Source of the DNA: Gillisia marina
GTDB taxonomy: Bacteria; Bacteroidota; Bacteroidia; Flavobacteriales; Flavobacteriaceae
Direction of reading: 5' to 3'
Assembly (NCBI RefSeq): GCF_000258765.1
Contig: NZ_AJLT01000019.1
Span: 172,965-236,964 of the forward strand
DNA length: 64,000 nt
Shown: piece by piece, positions 10,801-18,090 of the stretch
Layout of the letters: every line of letters begins with the position of its first letter
Numbering within the stretch: the first letter of the stretch is position 1
Notes under the pieces: generated by a model
What the model saw: the letters and a program-made list of their open reading frames with translations, nothing else
Database searches by the model: none
Told to the model about the DNA's origin: nothing
Translations under genes and position numbers: made by a program

Positions 10801-10998
10801 TTAGGATATGCTTTCGAGAATTCAATTAGCGAAAAATTAGGTCTTGATAATTTAAGAGTTTCAGTAACTGGAGAAAATCTATTTTTGGAAAGTAAGAGAA
10901 CAGGATTAAATCCTCAATTTAATCTAGCAGGAACTCCTGCAGGTAACGACTTTAATCCTTCGAGAATTATTTCTGTAGGTTTGAATGTAGGATTTTAA
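7867..10998 (+). CDS. SusC/RagA-type TonB-dependent outer-membrane transporter
   Basis: A 1043-residue outer-membrane barrel. Signal peptide residues 1-22; CarboxypepD_reg-like domain 25-100 (ISGNVTDQDGLPLPGVSIEV...GTQTDFDGNYSL); TonB-box-like stretch EEVIVTAYGT near 104-113; plug domain about 115-225 (DPLFIVDGIQYEG, LKDAASTSLYGSRAANGVV); then the barrel, ending with the aromatic SVGLNVGF. It imports an unknown ligand, usually glycans or peptides, with its SusD partner 25 bases downstream. No glycoside hydrolase, sulfatase, peptidase or sigma/anti-sigma pair lies beside it, so the substrate cannot be read from context. The pair lies between partial copies of the hydroxylase gene. Confidence 0.95.
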   Translation: MISKLPWVFIPFFLLFMSFSYGQEKTISGNVTDQDGLPLPGVSIEVIGTQRGTQTDFDGNYSLIANVGQKLRFTFLGQTPAERTVGASSTIDVQMDKDAEALEEVIVTAYGTSTKEAFTGSASVIGAEDIATRNVTSPIAAIEGRATGVQFTSASGQPGSSPNIVIRGVGTINGSTDPLFIVDGIQYEGALNTIAQEDIKSFTILKDAASTSLYGSRAANGVVLITTKSGSRRGGIKVSASTQTGLVSQAISPYDEVSPGEYYEVMWEALKNSSAGGGDPAFASANIYNSLGYNPFDVPNDQIVGTDGQLNPNANVIYQSLDWYDVLQKTGVRQNYNVNVSGGGEDHTVFFSASYLDEEGYVVSSSFDRLTSRLSAEFDANDRITIGGSANISISEAVGPSSAGTGSIVNPFGFAKNIGSIYPVYVNDLQGNIVRDVAGNPVFDNGEGFPDFNIGSRPISQGRHALQELLLNDERDRDNTYGFRFFTEIELLEGLNVRLNYGRDINEGLEKEYENNIIGDAQPTGRYGETRFRRQVENFNQLLTYNKSFNDIHNFDITAGHESFDRTFSSNNGLAIIQVAEGIFEFDNFATPVSLGGSTTKKTIEGYFLRTNYNFDNKYYISGSVRRDASSVFSRDSRWGTFYSVGASWRIDQEDFMDDISFIDRLKIRASYGEVGNDDLGDFFLSQARYSITSNAGNPAIINTDIGNTDLQWETIESFDVALEFTLFNNFLDGTVEYYKKSSTDLLYDLPIALSNGLNTVPTNIGDLYNSGFEVALTSHLINKNDFKWDLTLQASTFKNEITSLPDPFINGSKRLAEGRSIFDFYLLNTAGVDPETGDQLFFSYEIDENGESVPVLDENGVQQTTNDWQDTERAYTGDSSIPDLLGSIANTISYKGISLSFLINYGIGGSFLDNGYSAMMHSGNYGSSLHPDILNAWRQPGDITDVPRLENGNSDLVRTQSSRFLTDASFWTLKNVNLGYAFENSISEKLGLDNLRVSVTGENLFLESKRTGLNPQFNLAGTPAGNDFNPSRIISVGLNVGF

Positions 10999-11023
10999 TA
11001 AAAAACAATAAAACATACTAATT

Positions 11024-12676
11024 ATGTTAAGAGAAATAAAATTTATATTATTAGTAATAGGTGTTATTACTATAACATCATGTTCAGAAGAATTTTTGGA
11101 AACAAAACCAACAGATGCCATTTCTGCTGGGGATGCACTGGCTACTGCAGAAAACATGTCACTTATAATAAATGGGTTGCATCGTGGATTGTATGCCCAA
11201 TCTCAAACGATCTTTCCTGGAGGTAATACAGCGAGGGCAGGTGAACACTATTGGGTTCCACTTGGTGATAATATTGCAGGAGGTGTAATTCATTCAGCCA
11301 GAGCCAATAATTTAGGCTGGCAAGAGGAAACACAATGGACATCACATACCCAAGAAACAGAGCTGACACCAGAATTATTATGGTATCACCGTTATAACAT
11401 CATAGGAAGTGCTAATGCTGTTATCAATAGAATTGCAGAAGGAGATATACCTGTAGATGGCAGACTCAATGAAATTGCTGGTCAAGCTTATACCTATAGA
11501 GTTTATGCTTATCTTTCTTTGATTCAGCATTATGCAAAGGGTTATTTAATTGGCAATCCATCTAGTGACCCTGGAGTACCTTTATTATTTGCTTCAGAAG
11601 CACCTTTTAATAGCGCACCAAGATCAACGGTTCAAGAAATTTATGATCAAATGGAATTGGATATTGATACTGCAATAAGTTTCTTTGAAGAGGCAACTCC
11701 AAGACCAACCGGAAGTGCAGATGCTAAGTCTCAATTAAACATAGATGTAGCTTATGGCCTAAAAGCAAGAATAGCCTTATCTAAAGGAGATTGGGAGACT
11801 GCTGCAACTGCTGCGGCCCGAGCACGCCAGGATTATCCAATAATGGATGAAAGCGATTGGAAATCTGGATTTAACACTACCCTGCTTCCTGAAGTTATAT
11901 GGGGTAGCAATGTAATAACCACAGAAACTACATTTTTCCGTTCTTATTTCTACTTAATTTCTAACACCTTTAATGGGAGTCAGGTTAGAAATAATCCTAA
12001 ATTGGTTGACGAGAGGTTGTATGAGCAAATTCCGGATACGGATTATAGACGAGATGTATTTTTAGCCAATGCTCCTAATACAAATACTTCTGCAGCTAAC
12101 GGAAATGGAGGGTTTGACAATAATACTAATCCTTTATATCCTACTAGAGCCGAATTTGATGCCGCAGTAGCTAGCATTAAGAGTGAGTATGGTTTGACTA
12201 GCGGTCACAACACACATCCTTATATGCATGTTAAATTTAGACAGCAAAATCCTGGGTCTATTGATCCTGATGATATCATTTACATGCGTTCTTCTGAAAT
12301 GTACTTAATAGAAGCTGAAGCAAAGGCTATGATGAATGACATCGCTGGAGCACAAGCTGCGTTAAGTCCGTTGGGCGAAGCACGTGATAGCGAATATGAC
12401 GCAACGGTTTTTGCTACACAAGGAGATCTAATGGAACACATCAAGTTTCAACGTGGGGTAGAATTATATGGAGAAGGCTTTTTATATACTGATAAAATAC
12501 GTTGGGATGAAGCTATCGACCATGCTGCAAATGGAGGTTCTGGAGCGTCCCAAACACTTTATCAAGATGGTTTTCAACAAGACAAGCCATCTGTAAACAA
12601 TGCGTGGGTTTTCAAGATTCCACAAGCAGAAATTGACGCTAACCCTAATTTAGGGCCTAGTGATCAAAATCCATAA
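11024..12676 (+). CDS. SusD/RagB-family surface lipoprotein
   Basis: A 550-residue lipoprotein that caps the adjacent SusC barrel and binds substrate. Lipobox ITSC at about residues 18-21, then SEEFLETKPTDAIS, typical of SusD N-termini. TPR-like helices carry AGQAYTYRVYAYLSLIQHYAKGY and AYGLKARIALSKGDWETAATAA. The C-terminal part has the family's YLIEAEAKAM and FQRGVELYGEGFLYTDKIRW. It shares an operon with susC and is followed by a terminator at 12714-12755. Confidence 0.95.
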   Translation: MLREIKFILLVIGVITITSCSEEFLETKPTDAISAGDALATAENMSLIINGLHRGLYAQSQTIFPGGNTARAGEHYWVPLGDNIAGGVIHSARANNLGWQEETQWTSHTQETELTPELLWYHRYNIIGSANAVINRIAEGDIPVDGRLNEIAGQAYTYRVYAYLSLIQHYAKGYLIGNPSSDPGVPLLFASEAPFNSAPRSTVQEIYDQMELDIDTAISFFEEATPRPTGSADAKSQLNIDVAYGLKARIALSKGDWETAATAAARARQDYPIMDESDWKSGFNTTLLPEVIWGSNVITTETTFFRSYFYLISNTFNGSQVRNNPKLVDERLYEQIPDTDYRRDVFLANAPNTNTSAANGNGGFDNNTNPLYPTRAEFDAAVASIKSEYGLTSGHNTHPYMHVKFRQQNPGSIDPDDIIYMRSSEMYLIEAEAKAMMNDIAGAQAALSPLGEARDSEYDATVFATQGDLMEHIKFQRGVELYGEGFLYTDKIRWDEAIDHAANGGSGASQTLYQDGFQQDKPSVNNAWVFKIPQAEIDANPNLGPSDQNP

Positions 12677-12713
12677 GTGATTAAATATTTAGTTTTAAAG
12701 TTTTGAGTCAGTT

Positions 12714-12755
12714 TAAGTCCCTTTAGTATCCATACGATATTTAAGGGGCTTTTAT
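12714..12755 (+). terminator. Terminator of the susCD operon
   Basis: Imperfect hairpin AAGTCCCTT...AAGGGGCTT with one G-U pair, followed by a T-rich stretch, 38 bases after the susD stop. Confidence 0.65.
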
Positions 12756-12902
12756 TTTGTTAATCATTTTGCAACGCCTAATTAGGCTTACTTGATAACA
12801 AAAAATACTTTCCTTGAGAAATGTATGGTTTCTTTTTTTTATCATTTGAACAAAAAAAGTCTATTTATTGTTGTGTGAAAAATAGATTCTTCACTAACTA
12901 AT

Positions 12903-13026
12903 TATTCATCACTATAGAGAACCAGATAAGGCTTTTGGAGCATCTTCTCCGTTATGGGATGTAATCTTTAGAACCATGCCTAGAAAGTCCCCTATGGAGC
13001 ACCAGGCAAGTGCTTCTCATTAATAA
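12903..13026 (+). pseudogene. Duplicated 3' end of the fatty acid hydroxylase gene
   Basis: This stretch matches 7515-7638 with four substitutions by eye (about 97% identity). It encodes the last 39 or so residues of the hydroxylase (YREPDKAFGASSPLWDVIF...MPRKSPMEHQASASH) and the same TAATAA stops. There is no start and no upstream remainder. Homology continues into the terminator at 13047. Two substitutions are silent or conservative and two give QQT to HQA, so the reading frame has been kept. The 400-base gap around it (12677-13077) holds only this fragment and terminators. Confidence 0.9.
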
Positions 13027-13046
13027 GAAATAACATTTGACAATAA

Positions 13047-13072
13047 AAAAACCCACTGAGAAGTGGGTTTTT
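13047..13072. terminator. Bidirectional terminator, second copy
   Basis: Stem AAAAACCCACT / AGTGGGTTTTT with GAGA loop between the hydroxylase 3' fragment and the convergent App1-type gene. The loop is the reverse complement of the TCTC loop at 7671-7674. Confidence 0.85.
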
Positions 13073-13077
13073 ACTTT

Positions 13078-14112
13078 TTACTTTATAAAGCCACTTTGTC
13101 GAGCGTGCGCTTCCGCATCAACAGAATTATCTATTAAAAGTACCGGAGTAGTTTCAAAAGCAGTTACGATACTTTGCACCCGATCCATTCTCTTCTTATG
13201 CTTCACGCTTCTTAAATAAATTGCCATTATTCTATCTGGATACTGTGCAGCGATCTCGGTATAAATAGAAGCATCATGTTCTCCACTATCACCAATTAAG
13301 ATAAAACGTAAATGTGGGTATGTCTTTAAAATGTTGATAATCTCTTTTTGCTTGTGTGGCTTTTCCGGCTTTATAGATCTGTCGAAGGGAGTTCGAAAAT
13401 TCCTAAGCAGAATTGGCCCCTTTGGAAATTTGTTATAATCCAAAAATAGTTTGAGGTATTGGTACATATTCCACGGACTATTACTCAAATAAAACATCGG
13501 GTTTTTATTCTCCCCATTTTTTCCCAGATGAAGTTTCTGATAGAAATCGGCAGCACCTTTAAAGGGAATTCTTTTATAAGCATTCGTAAGCAGGGAATTC
13601 TTTAAAAGTCTCCATTTTAAAAAAGAGGTAACTCCGGTATGCAATATTGTATCGTCTATATCGCTAATAACGCCATATTCTGCTTTATCCTCTGGAATGA
13701 GCACCTCGGCTTGAAAATGTTTTCTTTCTTCGGAAGGAGAAGAATCCTCGCTTTCTTGAAATAATAAATTTATAGTTACCCAACCTTCCTCATTAGCCAC
13801 AGTAGAAAGATCTTTTTCAGTAGTTTCTTCAAATAGAAAATATCCTTCACAATCTGATACTGTTTTAAGCTGAAGCAAATCTGGAATATCCAACTCGATT
13901 TTAGCCTCCGGAATTTCGAAACTATCAAATTGCTTGTACGTGTTTTTCAAAGTATTTAAGAAAGATTGATCTTCTACGATTTTCAAGGGAACATCATCCA
14001 AAGCTCTTCCCAGAAGGTATAAGTGATTTTTTGTACCATAACTTCTATAGGGAATTATTAAAACATTTTCAATTTTATGCCATCCTAATAACTTCTTTAC
14101 TCTTCTTAGCAT
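13078..14112 (-). CDS. App1/DUF2183-family phosphatase
   Basis: A 344-residue cytoplasmic protein of the DUF2183/App1 family, whose yeast member is a phosphatidate phosphatase of the HAD fold. HAD motif I is ISDIDDTILHTG (near residues 144-155), with FYLSNSPWNMY as a motif-II-like strand and LRFILIGDSGEHD as the acidic motif. The N-terminal 130 residues form a beta-rich accessory region. Proposed action on phosphatidic acid is family inference. Convergent with the hydroxylase fragment; the next gene upstream is 285 bases away. Confidence 0.85.
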   Translation of the reverse strand: MLRRVKKLLGWHKIENVLIIPYRSYGTKNHLYLLGRALDDVPLKIVEDQSFLNTLKNTYKQFDSFEIPEAKIELDIPDLLQLKTVSDCEGYFLFEETTEKDLSTVANEEGWVTINLLFQESEDSSPSEERKHFQAEVLIPEDKAEYGVISDIDDTILHTGVTSFLKWRLLKNSLLTNAYKRIPFKGAADFYQKLHLGKNGENKNPMFYLSNSPWNMYQYLKLFLDYNKFPKGPILLRNFRTPFDRSIKPEKPHKQKEIINILKTYPHLRFILIGDSGEHDASIYTEIAAQYPDRIMAIYLRSVKHKKRMDRVQSIVTAFETTPVLLIDNSVDAEAHARQSGFIK

Positions 14113-14397
14113 TCCTCTAGTTTAAATCTAAATTCTTTAGACTTCTAAATTAACATTATTCAAATACCTGTCTTGAGATCGTATCTAATTTTAGATAAAC
14201 TTTAAGAGCTCATCTATTATTTCCACGAATTCTAATCGAAATTAAATTTGGAAAAATAACAGCTGATTATAATTAATATGCCTCAATTATTACTTAACAA
14301 TTTATTCACTAAAATTAAAATTTAATTATCATGTATTTAACTGACAATAAGAATTTTACTATTTAATTTAGTCTACGAACCATTTAAATATATTACA

Positions 14398-14880
14398 ATG
14401 AAAAATTTAGAAGAGTTATTCGAACATCAGTTAAAAGATCTTTACAGCGCAGAGGAACAATTGATTGATGCATTGCCAAAAATGGTAAAAGCATCTCATG
14501 ATTCTGAACTTAAAAAAGCTTTCGAAAGTCATTTGGAAGAAACTAAAAATCACAAAAAAAGGTTGGAAGAAATTTGCGAAGAACTATCCATTAAGCCAAC
14601 CGGAGAAAAATGCAAAGCCATGCAAGGCTTAGTAAAGGAGGCGGAATCTATGATCGATGAAAAATCAGATCCGGCGGTGAAAGATGCAGGACTTATTGCT
14701 GAAGCTCAACGCGTGGAACATTATGAGATTTCCGGATATGGAACTGCCACAAGATTCGCCAAAGAATTAGGACATGAATCCATTGCAAAGAAACTTCAGA
14801 AAACGCTGGATGAAGAATATAATGCCGATCAAAAATTAGACAATCTTGCCGAAAGGAGATTAAATGTAAAGGCAAAATAA
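14398..14880 (+). CDS. DUF892 (YciE/YciF-like) ferritin-like stress protein
   Basis: A 160-residue helical protein, MKNLEELFEHQLKDLYSAEEQLIDALPKM at the start and HLEET, EAQRVEHYEISGYGT, DEEYNADQKL later, giving the Glu/His pattern of the ferritin-like DUF892 family. These are di-metal four-helix bundles, often induced by general or osmotic stress; the reaction is unknown. Preceded by 285 bases of AT-rich DNA in which I see no gene, and followed by a strong terminator at 14904-14940, so it is a single-gene unit. Confidence 0.85.
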   Translation: MKNLEELFEHQLKDLYSAEEQLIDALPKMVKASHDSELKKAFESHLEETKNHKKRLEEICEELSIKPTGEKCKAMQGLVKEAESMIDEKSDPAVKDAGLIAEAQRVEHYEISGYGTATRFAKELGHESIAKKLQKTLDEEYNADQKLDNLAERRLNVKAK

Positions 14881-14903
14881 TTTCATTAAAAATTTGAAAC
14901 TTT

Positions 14904-14940
14904 AAAAACTCTCTGAAAAGAAACTTCCAGAGAGTTTTTT
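14904..14940 (+). terminator. Terminator after the DUF892 gene
   Basis: Stem AAAAACTCTCTG / CAGAGAGTTTTT with a 12-base loop and a T-run, 24 bases after the stop. Confidence 0.85.
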
Positions 14941-15001
14941 TATGACTTAAAATCTCTTAGGAAATATTCCATAATAAAAATGGATTTATTCCGAAAATTA
15001 T

Positions 15002-15009
15002 TATATTTG
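15002..15009 (+). promoter_or_regulatory. TAnnTTTG -7 element at the repressor start
   Basis: TATATTTG matches the Bacteroidota -7 consensus and ends four bases before the favoured ATG at 15013. No TTG -33 element is visible at the usual spacing. If used, the transcript would be nearly leaderless or start translation further in. Confidence 0.35.
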
Positions 15010-15012
15010 AAT

Positions 15013-15781
15013 ATGGGTACAGATGTAACACTTGAAATAAAGCGATTTAAGGAAATTCGCGACGATCATAATTTTACGCAAAGCGAATTTGCAGAACTGC
15101 TAGGCATTAAAAATTCTACAGCAGATATCGAACGCGGTCGCACAAAGCTTTCAGGGAAAGTGGTTGCCGAATTGCTGCGCCAATTTGGAGTGAATCCCCT
15201 TTGGTTATTTGGGGAGAGTGCTCAAAAACAATTGCAAATAAATAAGGGAGATATAAGCCCAAAGGTTATTACCGTAAATAGCAGTGAAGAAGAAAATATA
15301 ATTCTTGTTAATCAAAAAGCTGCTGCGGGATACCCACATAATGTTCAAGATGTAGAATGGTATCAGCAATTACCGGCCTTCGACATTCCACTGCCGGAAT
15401 ATCGCAATGCTTCCTATAGAGGATTTCAAGTGGAAGGCGATAGTATGATGCCCAATTTACGCCCGGGGGAATGGGTTTTAGGAAAAGGAATTCCTAGTAT
15501 TAGCGAAATAAGTGCAAATAAGATCTATGTAGTTGTTTTATATGATTCGGTGCTTGTGAAAAAAAATCCAAAAGCTAGACGATCCTTTTAAAGTAGTTCT
15601 TGTCTCTATAAATGAAGAATATGCTCCGGTAGAAGTTAAAATAAATGATATTCAGGAGCTTTGGCAAGTAAATAGTAAGCTTACTTTCAGCATAGATGCT
15701 ACCTCAGAAAGTGGCTTATTAAGACAGCTACAAGAATCTATGGAAGAATTAAAGAGCGAGTTTAAAACTTTTAAGCACTAA
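15013..15781 (+). pseudogene. LexA/S24-type repressor with XRE HTH, frameshifted
   Basis: A transcriptional repressor of the phage-CI/LexA type. An N-terminal XRE helix-turn-helix (residues about 5-60, FKEIRDDHNFTQSEFAELLG) is joined to an S24 autoprotease domain: possible Ala-Gly cleavage site in AAAGYP, serine in VEGDSMMPNLRPGEW (near residue 143) and lysine in DSVLVKK. The frame breaks in the A8 run at 15559-15566, immediately after that lysine; with seven A the protein continues IQKLDDPFKVVLVSINEEY... to the stop at 15779-15781 (about 255 residues, full length). A frame also opens at ATG 14980, but the HTH context favours 15013. No phage genes surround it, so it is an orphan regulator. 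Confidence 0.75.
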
Positions 15782-15837
15782 AAAAATCCATCTTGGTTAG
15801 AGATGGATTTTAAATATTCTATTTGATTTCTTTAATG

Positions 15838-15957
15838 CTAGTCTACCGCATCTTCAACATCATCAGCTACCTTTTCTACTGTGGATTTTTCTCTACAAGA
15901 AGTAAATAAAATACTAGTGCTAAAGGTTAACGCCAATAAAAAAACAATTTTTTTCAT
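15838..15957 (-). CDS. SCR[DE] small lipoprotein, shortest paralogue
   Basis: A 39-residue predicted lipoprotein: signal peptide MKKIVFLLALTFSTSILFTSC with lipid-acceptor Cys, then REKSTVEKVADDVEDAVD. It belongs to a five-member family in this window with the same Cys-Arg-Asp/Glu start and an acidic, amphipathic tail. It could be a truncated paralogue, but the lipobox and stop codon are clean. Position just upstream of the two larger paralogues on the same strand suggests a cluster formed by tandem duplication. Function unknown. Confidence 0.65.
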   Translation of the reverse strand: MKKIVFLLALTFSTSILFTSCREKSTVEKVADDVEDAVD

Positions 15958-15992
15958 AATTTAAAATTTTGTGGTTGCTCTAAAGCGTTAAA

Positions 15993-16283
15993 TTACATAT
16001 CATCTGTTCCTTCAACCTCAGCCTCTACTTCGTTAGCCGCATTTTCTATAGCATCACCAGTTTTGTTAGCTGCTTTTTCAACTGCATCACCAGCATCATT
16101 TGCTGCTCCTTCAATATCGTCTCCAAGATCGTCCATGTCATCATTTACATCATCCATGTCGTCCATGTCATCCATATCATCACTCATTTCCATATCATCA
16201 CTTGCTTTTTTTGTATCTCTACAAGAAGTGAAAAATGCAGAAAGAGTAAATGCTGTTGCTAATACTAAAATTGATTTTCTCAT
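15993..16283 (-). CDS. SCR[DE] acidic low-complexity lipoprotein
   Basis: A 96-residue lipoprotein: signal peptide to FFTSC, then RDTKKASDD, a run of DDM/DDV repeats (residues about 30-55), and a second half of GDAVEKAANKTGDAIENAAN repeats ending GTDDM. The second half has the 11-residue-like periodicity of amphipathic helices. Highly acidic. Likely anchored to the outer or inner membrane by lipid; acidic residues after the Cys resemble the Bacteroidota surface-export signal, an inference. The GAY-ATG repeat DNA (16135-16200) may vary in length by slippage. No known domain. Confidence 0.75.
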   Translation of the reverse strand: MRKSILVLATAFTLSAFFTSCRDTKKASDDMEMSDDMDDMDDMDDVNDDMDDLGDDIEGAANDAGDAVEKAANKTGDAIENAANEVEAEVEGTDDM

Positions 16284-16391
16284 AAGTTTAATTTTATAGT
16301 TATTGGTTTGTGTGGTAATTGGTCATTAATTCTTTATAAATATATATAAAAAAGGATAAATTCCTAAGATTTCCATAAAATTAGGCGACAA

Positions 16392-16628
16392 CTAATTATC
16401 GTCTCCAATTTTTTCAATCTCTTCATCTATTTCCTTATTCACCTCTTTATCCACTTTTTCTGCAGTACGTTCTAAAATCCCTTTACGCTCTTCTACAGGT
16501 TCAGCTTTTTCAGTTTCAACTCTTACTTCTTTAACTATAACAGTTTCCTTTTCTGGAGTATCTCTACAAGAGATAAGTGTTGTTGCACCGGTTAAAATTA
16601 AAGCTGTCAAATAAATAACTCGTTTCAT
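16392..16628 (-). CDS. SCR[DE] coiled lipoprotein
   Basis: A 78-residue lipoprotein: signal peptide MKRVIYLTALILTGATTLISC, then RDTPEKETVIVKEVRVETEKAEPVEERKG and a charged helix ILERTAEKVDKEVNKEIDEEIEKIGDDN. The KEVDEEI-type heptads are shared with the paralogue at 43222-43467. No catalytic residues are evident. Same strand and family as the two genes to its left, 108 bases from the nearest. Confidence 0.75.
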   Translation of the reverse strand: MKRVIYLTALILTGATTLISCRDTPEKETVIVKEVRVETEKAEPVEERKGILERTAEKVDKEVNKEIDEEIEKIGDDN

Positions 16629-16741
16629 ATAAATTGTATTATAATTTAATCTTCGAAATTACTATTTAAATAGATGTAGCGTTTCTATTTTTAGAATATT
16701 TTAATAAAAAATAGGCTATACTTCCAAAAAGTTAGATGATT

Positions 16742-17992
16742 TTAGCGAATTTTAACAAACTTTTCTTTCAAGTAATCAATTATCATTTCTGTAGCTCCAC
16801 CATTTTCCTGAATATATTTTCTTGAAATTTCCCCTGTCATAGATCTAAATTCTGAATCGTCTAATAATTGGTTAAGAATAGTGATAAGTTCCGATCCGGA
16901 ATTTACGGCATACAAACCTGTAAGTTCCTTCAATGTTATAGCTTCCGGAAATTTATCGAAATTAGTCCCCGTTATTATAGGAATCCCGAAGGTTGCCGGT
17001 TCTAAAATATTGTGAAGTCCTGTATTTCCAACTGCCCCACCCACATAAGCAATATCTGCATAACTATAAATCTTGGTCAACAAGCCTATGGTATCTACAA
17101 TGAGCACTTTAAATTCTGATAATTGCTTTCCATCCTTTTCTGAAAAAAGTACAGATGGAATCGATATGTTTTTTTGAAACGCCCTTATACGATCTCTATC
17201 TATAGTATGTGGAGCAATTATGATTTTTACATCCAAGTCGTTTTGCGCTATAAATTCCATTAAAAGCGATTCGTCATCCGGCCAAGTACTTCCTGCAACA
17301 ATGCATAATTTGTTATCAATAAATTCTTCGATAAATTTCAAAGAATTATCCTGCCGGAGCTGATTTGCAACTCGATCGAATCTTGTATCTCCACTTAGGG
17401 TTACATTATGAAAACCTATGGAATTCAGCAGTATTTTAGAATTTTCATTCTGAACAAAAAAATGCTTAAAAGCCTCCAAAGGTTTTTTAAACCAGTGATT
17501 TTTCATCTTAAAAAAAAGTTGATCTTCTCTAAAACTTCCAGAGACTAATATCGTATAAATATCTCTTCGATGTAGTTCATTCAGTACATTCGGCCAGAAC
17601 TCATATTTTATAAAAATGGCTAACTCAGGATGAAGCAGATCTAGCAACGTTTTTACATTTTTATTAGTATCCAAAGGGAGATAAATTACAGCATCTGCTA
17701 AGGCTGAGTTCTTTTTAACTTCATACCCGGAAGGAGAATAGAAACTAATTACAATCTTATGGTTTGGGTACATTTTTTTGACTTTTTCCATAACCGGCAC
17801 TCCCTGTTCATATTCGCCAAGTGATGCCGTATGAAACCATATAACCTTATCCTGTTTTTGAATCGATTTCCTTAAAATCGAAAAGCTGATTTTTCTTCCC
17901 TCTATAAACAATTTCATTTTAGGGCTAAAAAATTTTGTCACAGGCAGTAGTTTTTCAGCTACCCGGATCAATATATTATAAAGTGTTTGCAA
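16742..17992 (-). CDS. waaA: 3-deoxy-D-manno-octulosonic acid (Kdo) transferase
   Basis: A 416-residue GT30 glycosyltransferase that adds Kdo to lipid A precursor at the inner membrane, the first step of LPS core synthesis. Visible family motifs: WFHTASLGEYEQG (near residues 52-64, catalytic Glu and Ser), KYEFWPNVL, GSTWPDDE, APHTIDRDRI, and the C-terminal sugar-nucleotide site VGGAVGNTGLHNILEPATFGIPIITG. Normal length. Divergent from the DegT aminotransferase gene, with about 100 bases between the starts that must hold both promoters. Confidence 0.93.
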   Translation of the reverse strand: MQTLYNILIRVAEKLLPVTKFFSPKMKLFIEGRKISFSILRKSIQKQDKVIWFHTASLGEYEQGVPVMEKVKKMYPNHKIVISFYSPSGYEVKKNSALADAVIYLPLDTNKNVKTLLDLLHPELAIFIKYEFWPNVLNELHRRDIYTILVSGSFREDQLFFKMKNHWFKKPLEAFKHFFVQNENSKILLNSIGFHNVTLSGDTRFDRVANQLRQDNSLKFIEEFIDNKLCIVAGSTWPDDESLLMEFIAQNDLDVKIIIAPHTIDRDRIRAFQKNISIPSVLFSEKDGKQLSEFKVLIVDTIGLLTKIYSYADIAYVGGAVGNTGLHNILEPATFGIPIITGTNFDKFPEAITLKELTGLYAVNSGSELITILNQLLDDSEFRSMTGEISRKYIQENGGATEMIIDYLKEKFVKIR

Positions 17993-18090
17993 GCGTTTCT
18001 TATTTAATTGCTAAAATACCTCTTTCCTAAAAATAGCATTGGTGATAGGGGCGATATTTTGTATTTTCGTTGCTCTACAAGAAAAAATAC

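Noticed and set aside
7867..12676. Complete polysaccharide utilisation locus
   Set aside because: Only susC and susD are present; no glycoside hydrolase, lyase, sulfatase or dedicated regulator lies nearby.
14980..15781. Prophage remnant, suggested by the CI-like repressor
   Set aside because: No integrase, structural, lysis or replication genes around it; the neighbours are ordinary chromosomal genes.
16063..16299. Ser/Met-rich plus-strand frame opposite the acidic lipoprotein
   Set aside because: Mirror of the GAY-ATG repeats; no signal, start context or family features. The same holds for the Ser-rich frame at 42936-43136.
13078..16628. Toxin-antitoxin or defence island
   Set aside because: Repressor plus small genes looked suggestive, but the small genes are lipoproteins with clear signal peptides and the others are stress or phosphatase families.
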